The notes below the pieces were generated by a model, which saw only the letters and a list, made by a program, of their open reading frames with translations, made no database searches and was not told the origin of the DNA. DNA of 64,000 bases from Acidobacteriota bacterium. Its GTDB lineage: Bacteria > Acidobacteriota > Vicinamibacteria > Fen-336. Positions 24,585 through 32,194 of the stretch are shown one piece after another (the first letter of the stretch is position 1; every line of letters starts with the position of its first letter). The DNA is taken from the NCBI GenBank assembly GCA_022340585.1, contig JAJDNS010000081.1:24089-88088 (forward strand). The letters run 5' to 3'. The position numbers were made by a program, and so were the translations under genes.

Positions 24585-26003
24585 CTACTCCGTCCTGGCC
24601 GTGACGCTCGGGAGCGGGACCACCGGCGACAGGAGCCCGGCCTTGGCGCACAACCAGTAGACCAGGGCGCCGGCCACGAAGGCCAGGACCGGAGCCGCGG
24701 GCACGGCCACGCCGAGGTTCGGGAGAATCCCGACGACGAACCCGACGGCCCAGGCGATCCACCCTGCGGGATTGAAGCCGGCCCGGGGGCCGGTCCAGGT
24801 GCCCTTGTTCATCAGGTAGTCCACGAACATGGCGCCGCAGATCGGACCGAACGAGGCGCCGATGATCACGAAGACGGGAACGACTCTTCCCGCGAGTCCC
24901 GTCACCGCCAGGACGATGCTGATGGCCGCACCGATGCCCACCGAGAGGAAGGGGTTGACCTTCGGCAGGGTCGTCTTGAAGCTGTTCGCCGCGATGAAGG
25001 ACGAGAAGCAGGCGGCGGGGAAGGCGGCCAGCGCCAGGAGGAAGGCCATCCACTTGAAGGCCGTGGCCCCCAGGATCACCGGGATGAGGTTGACGGCGTT
25101 GAGGATGAACCCTCCGGACTCCTTGCCCGCGTCCACCGCCTTCGTCGCCATGTCGGCCGAGCCGTAGACTCCGGCCACGATCAGCGTGGAGAGCCCGGCG
25201 GTCAGGAGGATCGCCAGGGCAATGCCCACGAGGCCGCCCATCTGGACGTCGCCCCGGTCGCGGCTGTTGGTGCCGAAGTCCACGCCCGCGGCCCCCGCGG
25301 TGGCGAAGAAGCCCACCACGTAGGTCAGGACGAAGGCGAGAACCCCGAACATGGACAGGGCTGCCGGGGCGTCGGGCACGACGGCCTGGTGGGCCTCGAC
25401 GAGCTTGGTCACCTCCATACCCCCGACGGAGCCGATGGTCTTGAAGAAGAGGATGAGAAGGATCGCGAGGGGGATCAGGGGAAGGTACGTGGCCACCCGC
25501 CCGACGTACTGAATTCCCTTCAGGCCCACGAAGGCGGCGAGCACGCCCCAGACCACCATGATGATCTCCGGGCGATCCAGCTTGAAGACCTCGTTGAGGG
25601 CCAACGACGAGGCGAAGATGTTGACGCCCAGCCATCCGAACTGGAGCAGCCCCATGAGGAAGCCGGGCATGATGAACCCGCCCTGGGCCCCGTAGGTCGA
25701 GGTCCCCACGATGTAGAGGGGAAGGCCGGTCTTCTGACCCAGCAGACCTGGGACGAGGTAGAAGAAGAAGTGGCAGATGAGCGCGGCCACCACGAGGCTG
25801 ATCAGGGCCCAGCCGACGCCGCCGGCCAGGGTGCCCCCGAGGTTGGGAGCCACGGCCGCGTCCTGCCAGAACACGAACCAGAGGAAGATGCCGGCGTAGG
25901 TGGGCGCGGTGTTCTTGAACCACGGCGCCCGGTTCTCCGCCGGGTTGGGCATCGCGCTCGTGATGTAGTTCGGAAGTGCGGTGGTCGTCGTTTCGTTGCT
26001 CAT
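24585..26003 (-). CDS. NCS1-family purine/cytosine-type permease (second copy)
   Basis: A 472-aa membrane protein with about twelve helices. The ATG at 26003 (MSNETTTTALPNYITS) has ACGGAG upstream; a longer reading from 26027 adds only eight residues. NCS1 features are NRAPWFKNTAPTYAGIFLWFVFWQ, the GTSTYGAQGGFIMPGFLMG loop, FATAGAAGVDFGTNSRDRGDVQMGG in the middle, and SFGPICGAMFVDYLMNKG near the end. It is only distantly similar to the copy at 6828 and probably carries a different nucleobase-like solute. It is preceded by a structured leader and a TTGACA promoter, so expression is probably controlled. Confidence 0.88.
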   Translation of the reverse strand: MSNETTTTALPNYITSAMPNPAENRAPWFKNTAPTYAGIFLWFVFWQDAAVAPNLGGTLAGGVGWALISLVVAALICHFFFYLVPGLLGQKTGLPLYIVGTSTYGAQGGFIMPGFLMGLLQFGWLGVNIFASSLALNEVFKLDRPEIIMVVWGVLAAFVGLKGIQYVGRVATYLPLIPLAILLILFFKTIGSVGGMEVTKLVEAHQAVVPDAPAALSMFGVLAFVLTYVVGFFATAGAAGVDFGTNSRDRGDVQMGGLVGIALAILLTAGLSTLIVAGVYGSADMATKAVDAGKESGGFILNAVNLIPVILGATAFKWMAFLLALAAFPAACFSSFIAANSFKTTLPKVNPFLSVGIGAAISIVLAVTGLAGRVVPVFVIIGASFGPICGAMFVDYLMNKGTWTGPRAGFNPAGWIAWAVGFVVGILPNLGVAVPAAPVLAFVAGALVYWLCAKAGLLSPVVPLPSVTARTE

Positions 26004-26158
26004 GGCGCTCCGTTGCGTGGAGTCCACGGCCCAGGGCGCCGAACCGGAGACTCCACCGACTAAACAGCCCCAGTCGGTCGGGGCCGCCCCCCGGCTCCGG
26101 GACCCCGAGTGACTCGAGCCGATCGAAGCTGGAGGAAGGTGCCCTGTACGGCACCGGG
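26004..26158 (-). promoter_or_regulatory. structured 5' leader of the second NCS1 permease
   Basis: Reading toward the permease, the leader can form GGTGCC/GGCACC, GCCCC/GGGGC, CCGACT/AGTCGG and, just before the ribosome binding site, a perfect 8-bp stem GTGGAGTC/GACTCCAC (plus-strand positions 26017-26024 and 26049-26056). The last arm ends a few bases from the ACGGAG site. The layout resembles a translation-controlling riboswitch or attenuator; no known riboswitch consensus was recognised. Confidence 0.4.
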
Positions 26159-26187
26159 ACGTTACTCCGGGCCCCCGGGGCTGTCAA
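26159..26187 (-). promoter_or_regulatory. sigma70-like promoter TTGACA-17-TAACGT
   Basis: On the minus strand, TTGACA (26182-26187), a 17-base spacer and TAACGT (26159-26164) face the NCS1 gene. The -35 is a perfect consensus, rare in this GC-rich window. Transcription would start about 150 bases before the ATG. Confidence 0.55.
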
Positions 26188-26575
26188 CGCAGGCGTGGCC
26201 GGGCTCCCCGATCCCGGCCGCCGGGTCGCCCGGACGAGGCCGGGGGCGCCGCGGGGCAGGTGGGAAGACGGATCCCACGCGTGGCACACAAAGTGCATAC
26301 CTGTGGTCGGCAGGAGCGATGGTGGCAGGGAATCAGACCGACTCAGAGAGGCACTTCCAGCCCCGTTGGGGGCGTGGTTGGCCGCCCCTGCGGCCGGCCG
26401 TCCAGTGCGACGGCCTGACCGGCATCCACAAGAGGTGGCGCCAGACAGACTTGCCGACCCCATATGGAGGTGAGTCGCTGGGCGTGATCGGGAAGGCCCC
26501 CCGCCTCGTGGGGAAGAAGGCAGAGGAGGAGCCGGCCGTTCTGGATGCGGTGTCCAGGACGGCTGTTCTCGAGAC
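26188..26575. other. intergenic region without a supported gene
   Basis: About 390 bases between the NCS1 promoter and the MinD-like gene. Open frames here have no protein-like composition and no ribosome binding site. No -35/-10 pair for the MinD-like gene was convincing. Confidence 0.4.
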
Positions 26576-27535
26576 ATGGCACTAGCGGTGTCCGAAACGC
26601 TGTCTCTGGCTCGGACAACGAGACGGCGTCAGATCTGGTCGGTCGGGGGCGGCAAGGGTGGAATCGGCAAGTCCCTGATCACCGCGTCCCTCGGCTGGCA
26701 GCTGGCCCGCATGGGTCAGCGTGTCGTTCTCGTCGACGCCGACCTCGGCGGGGCCAACCTCCACACCTGCCTCGGTCTGCCCACCCCCGAGCGGACGCTG
26801 ACCGACTTCATCCAGCGGCGGGTGGACACGATCGAGGAAGCGCTGGCCGAGACCGGGGCGCCGGGCCTGAGGCTCCTGAGCGGTGCCGGGGACCTGCTCA
26901 CCGCGGCGAACATCAAGCACATGCAGAAGGTCCGGATCCTGAAGAAGCTCCGGAGCCTGGACGTCGACGTGGTGCTGATCGACATCGGGGCCGGAACCTC
27001 CTTCAACAGCCTCGACTTCTTCCTGCTCTCGGACGTCGCGATCCTGGCTGCGGTGCCGGAGCCGAGCTCGATCGAGAACGGGTACCGGTTCATCAAGAGC
27101 GCCCTGTACCGCCGGCTCCGAACGGCCACCCAGTCTCCGTGGGTGCGCGATATGGTGGACCTGGCCACCGACCCCAAGAACGACCAGGGGCTGCGCACGC
27201 CGGTGGACCTCGTGTCCCGGGTCGAGCGAGAGGACCTGGAGGCGGGAGCCGCGATGCGGAGAGAGATGAGCTCCTTCCGCCCCCGCTTTGTCGTCAACGA
27301 GGTTCGGGACGACCGGGACGTGGTCGTGGGACACCACCTGGTGGCGGCCTGCCGCCGCCACCTCGGCCTTCGCGCCAGCTACACCGGCTACGTGCACTTC
27401 GAGGACGCGGTGTGGCGGGCGGTCCGGCGTCGCCGGCTGTTCATCACCGATGCGCCCACCTCGCGAGCGGCGGAAGACATCCGTCAGTTGACGCGAGACC
27501 TGCTCAAGGGCGAGAGCCTCGGCCTCGGCTACTGA
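26576..27535 (+). CDS. MinD/FlhG-like ParA-family ATPase
   Basis: A 319-aa deviant Walker ATPase. The P-loop is VGGGKGGIGKS (signature Lys27 and Lys32), followed by VVLVDADLGGANLHTCLGL (Walker A', with the Asp) and DVVLIDIGAGTSFNSLDFFLLSD (Walker B). Residues after 185 form an insert with long basic helices, and the C-terminus lacks a clear MinD amphipathic membrane helix. Family members position flagella, division sites or polar structures by ATP-dependent dimerisation. No flagellar or chemotaxis gene is in the window, so the cargo is unknown. Its stop overlaps the next start (TGATG), tying it to the J-like/HTH protein. Confidence 0.85.
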   Translation: MALAVSETLSLARTTRRRQIWSVGGGKGGIGKSLITASLGWQLARMGQRVVLVDADLGGANLHTCLGLPTPERTLTDFIQRRVDTIEEALAETGAPGLRLLSGAGDLLTAANIKHMQKVRILKKLRSLDVDVVLIDIGAGTSFNSLDFFLLSDVAILAAVPEPSSIENGYRFIKSALYRRLRTATQSPWVRDMVDLATDPKNDQGLRTPVDLVSRVEREDLEAGAAMRREMSSFRPRFVVNEVRDDRDVVVGHHLVAACRRHLGLRASYTGYVHFEDAVWRAVRRRRLFITDAPTSRAAEDIRQLTRDLLKGESLGLGY

Positions 27536-28095
27536 TGGAAGAAGGGGACGAGGATCCCTACGAAGTCCTGGGACTCGATCCCGGGGCGACCCGCGACCAG
27601 GTGGACCGTGCCTACCGGTTCTCACTGGAGATGTACCGCGAGGACGCCCTGGCCACCTACTCGCTGCTCGATCCGGCGGAGCTCGAGGGGCTGAGGCGCC
27701 GCATCCACCAGGCCCACCGGACCCTGACCGACACCGAGTGCCGTCGAGACCACGACGAGGCCCACGGCAACGCGCCGCCGGAGGACTCCGACGTCCGGGT
27801 GATTCCCTTCCCGACGTCTTCGGATGCCGGCGCTCAGGAGCCGGAGATGCCCGACGTCCTGAGCGGCGCCAACCTGAGGCGAATCCGTGAGGCGCGGGGA
27901 CTGAGCCTGCGCCACATGGCCGACGTCAGCAAGATCGGGACGCGCTTCCTCGAGTACATCGAGAGCGACCGCTTCGGCCACCTGCCCCCCCCGGTGTACC
28001 TGCGCGGCTTCCTGAAGGAGTACGCGCGGATCGTCGGTCTCGACCCCGGCGCGGTGGCCGAGGCGTACATGAAGCGCATGCCGCCCCGCTCCTGA
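27535..28095 (+). CDS. J-domain-like protein fused to a RodZ-type helix-turn-helix
   Basis: A 186-aa cytoplasmic protein. Residues 7-75 resemble a J domain (DPYEVLGLDPGATRDQVDRAY, then RIHQAHRTLTD), but the HPD tripeptide needed to stimulate Hsp70 is absent. A Pro-rich linker leads to residues 112-175, an HTH_25/RodZ-like domain: GANLRRIREARGLSLRHMAD, SKIGTRFLEYIE, PVYLRGFLKEYARIVGLDP. There is no transmembrane helix, unlike RodZ. It is co-translated with the MinD-like ATPase and may be its partner or DNA-binding adaptor. A repeat copy begins 14 bases after its stop. Confidence 0.8.
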   Translation: MEEGDEDPYEVLGLDPGATRDQVDRAYRFSLEMYREDALATYSLLDPAELEGLRRRIHQAHRTLTDTECRRDHDEAHGNAPPEDSDVRVIPFPTSSDAGAQEPEMPDVLSGANLRRIREARGLSLRHMADVSKIGTRFLEYIESDRFGHLPPPVYLRGFLKEYARIVGLDPGAVAEAYMKRMPPRS

Positions 28096-28108
28096 GAAGG
28101 GGGCCGGT

Positions 28109-28182
28109 CCTGCTAGGACACGATCGCATGGCGGAATCGTGTCCTTGGCCAAAGCATCCGGCCGCAGGCCGGTTCGGTCCTC
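28109..28182 (+). repeat. double-hairpin interspersed repeat, copy B
   Basis: About 74 nt. Hairpin 1: GGACACGAT (28116-28124) and ATCGTGTCC (28136-28144). Linker TTGGCCAA. Hairpin 2: CCGGCC (28158-28163), GCA, GGCCGG (28167-28172). Tail GGTTCGGTCCTC. It fills the gap between convergent genes and overlaps the stop of the aminotransferase gene, so it may also act as a bidirectional terminator. Confidence 0.88.
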
Positions 28183-29518
28183 AGAGCGACTTCAGGGCTT
28201 CGCGGGTCAGGTCCAGGGTCAGCGCGAGGTCGGCGTCGGAGTGGGCGGCGCTGATCGAGCCCTGCTTGCAGGCGAGGGGGAAGTGGAAGATCCCCCGCTC
28301 GACGAGAGCCCGGCGGTAGCGGCGGTCCAGGTCGAAGTCGTGGTGCGAGGCCACGTCGTGCCAGTCCACCGGCTGGTGGTCCATGAAGTAGGCGCAGAAG
28401 GCCGACCCCAGGCGACTGACGACGACGGTGAGCCCACGCTCGGAGAAGATCGTCTCGAGGCCCTTCTGGAGGCGGGCTCCCTTCGCCTCCAGCTCCCGGT
28501 AGACGGCCCCGTCGTCACGGCCCAACCGATCGATGGTGGCGATGGCGGCCGCGGTGGGGACCGGGTGGGCGTTGTAGGTACCGGCGATCAGCACGCGACG
28601 TCCCGGGTCGGGGTCGTCGAATCGGGCCATGACGTCGGCCCTCCCCCCGATGACGCCGAGGGGATAGCCGTTGGCCACCGCCTTGCCGAAGACGGAGAGG
28701 TCGGGCGTCACGCCGCACCGCGACTGGTAGCCGCCGAGGGCGGAGCGGAAGCCCGTCTTCACCTCGTCGAAGACGAGGAGGGCCCCGTGTCGATCACAGA
28801 TCTCCCGGAGGGCCCGGAGGTACCCGGGGCGCGGGGGGATGACGCCCACGTTCTGGAGCACGGGCTCGGTCATGACGCAGGCCACCGGGTGGCGCTCCAG
28901 CACCCACTCCACGGACGCGGAGTCGTTGAAGTTGACGACGTGCACGAGCCGCTGGGCCGACTTCGGGATCCCGGCCGAAGCGGGGAGAAAGGGGTACTCT
29001 CCGGGGCTGGCCCGGGGACCGACGGTGTCGAGGCCGGGCATGACCTGCCGGGCTACGTCGTTGTGCCACCCGTTGTACCCGCCGAGGGTCAGGACGACGT
29101 CCTCGCGCCCGGTGAACGCGCGGCTGAGACGGACGGCGTGGGCGGTGGCCTCGCTGCCGGTGTTGGCGATCTGGACGCGCTCGAGGGACGGGACACAGGC
29201 GCGGAGACGCTCGGACAGCTCGATCTCCCAGGGGGTGGTCCCCGCTCCCATGAGAGAAGGCCCCTCCTCGGCCGCGGCGCGCACCGCCGCGTTCACCTCC
29301 GGGTCGTTGTGGCCGAGGATGTGGGGGGCGAAGGCGGCGTGGTAGTCGACGTACTCGTTCCCGTCGGCGTCCCAGAGCCGACTCCCCCGGGCGCGGACGA
29401 AGCTGATCGGCGGATCGGTCCTGCGATTCAGGGACACGACCCCGCCGGCGATGGACTCGGCCCCGCGCCGGGCCAGCAACTCGGATTCGGGCCGGTCGGT
29501 GATGGGCGTCCTCGTCAT
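28181..29518 (-). CDS. class III aminotransferase, glutamate-1-semialdehyde-aminomutase-like
   Basis: A 445-aa PLP enzyme. The ATG at 29518 follows AGGAG; the open frame beyond it is not used. Family blocks: GSRLWDADGNEYVDYHAAFAP, the cofactor loop IANTGSEATAHAVRLSRAFTG, LLVFDEVKTGFR with the PLP-binding Asp, and the Schiff-base Lys in SVFGKAVANGYPLGVIGG. The HemL-like group also includes many amino-acid and amino-sugar transaminases; heme synthesis is unlikely because the gene is the last of a LacI-controlled operon with an SDR and a sugar-acid dehydratase. It lies ten bases after the dehydratase stop. Confidence 0.85.
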   Translation of the reverse strand: MTRTPITDRPESELLARRGAESIAGGVVSLNRRTDPPISFVRARGSRLWDADGNEYVDYHAAFAPHILGHNDPEVNAAVRAAAEEGPSLMGAGTTPWEIELSERLRACVPSLERVQIANTGSEATAHAVRLSRAFTGREDVVLTLGGYNGWHNDVARQVMPGLDTVGPRASPGEYPFLPASAGIPKSAQRLVHVVNFNDSASVEWVLERHPVACVMTEPVLQNVGVIPPRPGYLRALREICDRHGALLVFDEVKTGFRSALGGYQSRCGVTPDLSVFGKAVANGYPLGVIGGRADVMARFDDPDPGRRVLIAGTYNAHPVPTAAAIATIDRLGRDDGAVYRELEAKGARLQKGLETIFSERGLTVVVSRLGSAFCAYFMDHQPVDWHDVASHHDFDLDRRYRRALVERGIFHFPLACKQGSISAAHSDADLALTLDLTREALKSL

Positions 29519-29528
29519 CCGTGGTCTC

Positions 29529-31253
29529 CTAGGACCGCCCGACCTCAGGGGGCACGAAGCGACGCGCGGCGGCGTCACGGGGGCGCAGGAAATCGAGATC
29601 ACACCCCTCGTCGGCCTGCAAGACCGTGTCGATGTACACGCGCGGCCAACCGCGGTGATGCGGCGAGTCCGGCGGCCGCCAGCGCGCGCGGCGGCGCGCG
29701 AGCTCCTCGTCGGGCACGAGGAGCTCGAGGCGCCGAGCGGGGGTGTCGAGAGCGATGCGGTCCCCGGTGCGGACGAGGGCCAGGGGGCCACCAACGGCGG
29801 CCTCCGGCGCCACGTGCAGGACGACGGTGCCGAAGCCGGTGCCGCTCATCCGCGCGTCGGAGAGGCGCACCATGTCGCGGACGCCGGCCTGCTGGAGCTT
29901 CTTAGGGATCGGGATCATCCCCCACTCCGGCATCCCCGGCGCCCCCCGAGGCCCGGCATGGCGCAGGACGAGGACGGTCTCGGCGGTGACCTCGAGGTCC
30001 GGGTCGTCGATCCGGGCCCGCAGGTCCGCGTAGGAGTCGAAGACCAGCGCCGGCCCCTCGTGGCGCAGGAGGGCCGGGGTGGCCGCCGCCACCTTGAGCA
30101 CGCCCCCGTTCGGCGCGAGGCTCCCCTCGAGAACGGCGAGGGTGGGAGAGGCCGCCACGGGATCCCGGAGGGGGCGGATGGCCCCGGGGCCGGGTCGCTC
30201 CACGGTCGCGAGCTCCTCACGCCAGGTTCGCCCGGTGACGGTGAGGGCGTCCGTTGCCATTATCGGCTCGAGGTTCTTGAGGAGCGCGGGGACCCCGCCC
30301 GCGCTCTCGAAGTCGTCGACCAGACCGACACCCACCGGCTCCAAGTCCACCAGACACGGGATGTCTCGCGAGAGGACGTCGAAGCGCCGGAGGGGAAGAT
30401 CGACGCCGGCCCGGCCGGCCAGGGCGAGCAGGTGGAGAACGGCGTTCGTGGAGCCCCCCAGGGCCAGAAGCGCTCGAATCGCGTTGTCGAACGCGTCCGG
30501 GGTGAGGAGGCGCGAGGGACGGAGGTCCTCGGCGATCATGGCGACGATGCGCTTTCCCGACGACTCTGCGTCGCGAAGCCGCCCGGCGCTCCCGGCCGGG
30601 GGCGTCCCCGTCCCCGGCGGCATGACGCCCAGGGTCTCGGCCATCGCCGCCATCGTCGACGCCGTGCCCATCACGTTGCAGGCGCCCGGGCCGGCGGCCA
30701 GGGCCTTCTCGACCTCGTGGAACTCCTCCTCCACGAGCCGCCCCGACCGCACCTCGTCCCACAGCCGCCACAGGTCGGTCCCGGACCCCAGGCGCCTCCC
30801 GCGCCAGGCTCCGGCCGGCCGCGGCCCCGCGTTGAGCTGGATCGCGGGGAGGTCGGCGCTGGCCGCGGCCATGAGCTGGGCCGGGATCGTCTTGTCGCAG
30901 CCACCGAGGAGCACGACGCCGTCGAGGGGGCAGGCCCGGAGGGTCTCCTCTACCTGCATGGCCAGGAGGTTGCGGTACATCATGGCGCTGGGCTTCATGA
31001 GGTCCTCGCCCAGGCCCATCACCGGAAACTCCAGGGGGATCCCGCCCGCCCGCCGCACGCCGGTCTTCACGGCCTCGGCGGTCATGCGCAGGGTCAGGTC
31101 GCAGGGGTTGAGCTCCGACCAGGAGCTCGCGATGCCGACCACGGGCTCGCCCTCGTACCGGTCCATGTCGAGCCCGAGCATCCGCAGGGCGCCCCGGTGC
31201 TGGAACCCCAGCTCGTCGCGGCCCCGGAGCCACTCGTGGGAGCGGAGCCTCAC
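29529..31253 (-). CDS. IlvD/EDD-family sugar-acid dehydratase
   Basis: A 574-aa iron-sulfur dehydratase. The GTG at 31253 overlaps the SDR stop as GTGA; longer upstream readings run inside the SDR gene. The cluster and metal ligands are present: Cys51 in ELNPCD, Cys119 in LLGGCDKT and Cys192 in GACNVMGTAST. Other family blocks are ALLALGGSTNAVLHL and RMSGTGFGTVVLHVAPEA. The family contains dihydroxyacid dehydratase and pentonate/hexonate dehydratases. The N-terminal LRSHEWLRGRDELGFQHR fits the sugar-acid branch, and the neighbours (SDR, LacI) agree. It would form a 2-keto-3-deoxy acid in the cytoplasm. Confidence 0.9.
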   Translation of the reverse strand: MRLRSHEWLRGRDELGFQHRGALRMLGLDMDRYEGEPVVGIASSWSELNPCDLTLRMTAEAVKTGVRRAGGIPLEFPVMGLGEDLMKPSAMMYRNLLAMQVEETLRACPLDGVVLLGGCDKTIPAQLMAAASADLPAIQLNAGPRPAGAWRGRRLGSGTDLWRLWDEVRSGRLVEEEFHEVEKALAAGPGACNVMGTASTMAAMAETLGVMPPGTGTPPAGSAGRLRDAESSGKRIVAMIAEDLRPSRLLTPDAFDNAIRALLALGGSTNAVLHLLALAGRAGVDLPLRRFDVLSRDIPCLVDLEPVGVGLVDDFESAGGVPALLKNLEPIMATDALTVTGRTWREELATVERPGPGAIRPLRDPVAASPTLAVLEGSLAPNGGVLKVAAATPALLRHEGPALVFDSYADLRARIDDPDLEVTAETVLVLRHAGPRGAPGMPEWGMIPIPKKLQQAGVRDMVRLSDARMSGTGFGTVVLHVAPEAAVGGPLALVRTGDRIALDTPARRLELLVPDEELARRRARWRPPDSPHHRGWPRVYIDTVLQADEGCDLDFLRPRDAAARRFVPPEVGRS

Positions 31254-32047
31254 GTCCTCGGGCCCAGGCGGTCCAGGAGGTCCTTGCCGGGCTTCTGGCC
31301 GGCGAGCTGGCCGCCGTCGATCACGAAGACCTGGCCGGTGGTCCACATGGCTTCGTCGCTGGCCAGGAAGAGAAAGAGCCCGGTCACATCCTCGACCGTC
31401 CCCGGGCGCCCGGCCGGGATGTAGCGGTCGACGAAGTCGCGAACGAACTCGGGGTTGTCGATCTCCATCGACATCGGCGTCTGGAGGTAGCCCGGGGCCA
31501 CCGCGTTGACCCGGATTCCGGCATGGGCGAGCTCGAGGGCCATGGTCTTCGTCAGCATCACCACCCCGCCCTTGCTGGCGTTGTAGTGGGCGTAGCCCAC
31601 CTCGCCGTCGAGACCGTTCTTGCTCGCCATGTTCAGGACCACGCCCCGGCGCCGAGGCGCCATGTGGCGACAGGCCGCCTGAGCCACGTGGAACATGCCG
31701 GTCAGATTGACGTCGAGGATGTGCTTCCAGCTCTCCTCGGAGACGTCGAGGAATCCTTCCTCCTCGGCGATGCCCGCGTTGTTCACCAGGACATCGAGAG
31801 GGGCGCGGGTGTCGGCGGCTTCGACTTCGGCGAAGACCCGGGCGCGGTCGGTGACGTCGACGAGCGCGGTGACCACCTCCTCCGCCCCGGACGTGGCCAC
31901 CGAGGCACGGGCGGCGTCGAGGTTCTCCTCGTGCACGTCGAACAGCGTCAGCCGGGCGCCCTCGCGGCCGAACGCGAGGGCGATACCCAGGCCGACTCCC
32001 CGGGCGCCCCCGGTCACCAGCACGTGCTTCCCTGCGAAGCGATTCAT
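31250..32047 (-). CDS. short-chain dehydrogenase/reductase
   Basis: A 265-aa classical SDR. GGAGG lies seven bases before the ATG at 32047. The NAD(P) motif is VTGGARGVGLGIALAFG, followed by NNAG in DVLVNNAGIAEEEG, Ser in VLNMASKNG, and the catalytic Tyr/Lys in YAHYNASKGG. An Asp after beta-2 (LTLFDVHEEN) favours NAD. Such enzymes oxidise sugars or sugar acids. It is first in the operon with the dehydratase and aminotransferase and lies directly under the LacI-operator promoter. Confidence 0.9.
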   Translation of the reverse strand: MNRFAGKHVLVTGGARGVGLGIALAFGREGARLTLFDVHEENLDAARASVATSGAEEVVTALVDVTDRARVFAEVEAADTRAPLDVLVNNAGIAEEEGFLDVSEESWKHILDVNLTGMFHVAQAACRHMAPRRRGVVLNMASKNGLDGEVGYAHYNASKGGVVMLTKTMALELAHAGIRVNAVAPGYLQTPMSMEIDNPEFVRDFVDRYIPAGRPGTVEDVTGLFLFLASDEAMWTTGQVFVIDGGQLAGQKPGKDLLDRLGPRT

Positions 32048-32080
32048 CAGGCGTCCTCCTGCCCTCTTGCCGATGGAGGA

Positions 32081-32108
32081 ACTATAACGTTAAAATGCAC
32101 CTCGTCAA
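32081..32108 (-). promoter_or_regulatory. near-consensus promoter of the SDR operon with LacI-type operator
   Basis: On the minus strand TTGACG (32103-32108), a 16-base spacer and TATAGT (32081-32086) drive the SDR operon. The palindrome TAACGTTA (32085-32092), with the central CG expected for LacI-family sites, overlaps the -10. On the plus strand TTGCCG (32067-32072), an 18-base gap and TAAAAT (32091-32096) could drive lacI, so one bound repressor could block both. Confidence 0.65.
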
Positions 32109-32115
32109 GGACCGC

Positions 32116-32189
32116 CTGCCCAGGACACGATCGCCCTGGCGGGATCTGGTCCCTGGCCAAGGGAGCCGGCCGCAGGCCGGTAGCAGTCC
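32116..32189 (+). repeat. double-hairpin interspersed repeat, copy C
   Basis: About 74 nt. Hairpin 1 is GGACACGATC facing GATCTGGTCC, with two changed bases compared with copy A. The linker is CTGGCCAAG. Hairpin 2 is CCGGCC (32166-32171), GCA, GGCCGG (32175-32180). It would lie in the 5' leader of the LacI gene and ends just before its ATG, where no ribosome binding site is visible. Confidence 0.8.
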
Positions 32190-32194
32190 ACCGC

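Noticed and set aside
26109..26585. A 158-codon plus-strand open frame before the MinD-like gene
   Set aside because: No ribosome binding site, no protein-like pattern, and it contains the NCS1 promoter on the other strand.
28181..29518. Glutamate-1-semialdehyde aminomutase (hemL) as the function
   Set aside because: The fold matches, but the gene is in a LacI-controlled sugar-acid operon and not near heme genes, so a catabolic transaminase is likelier.
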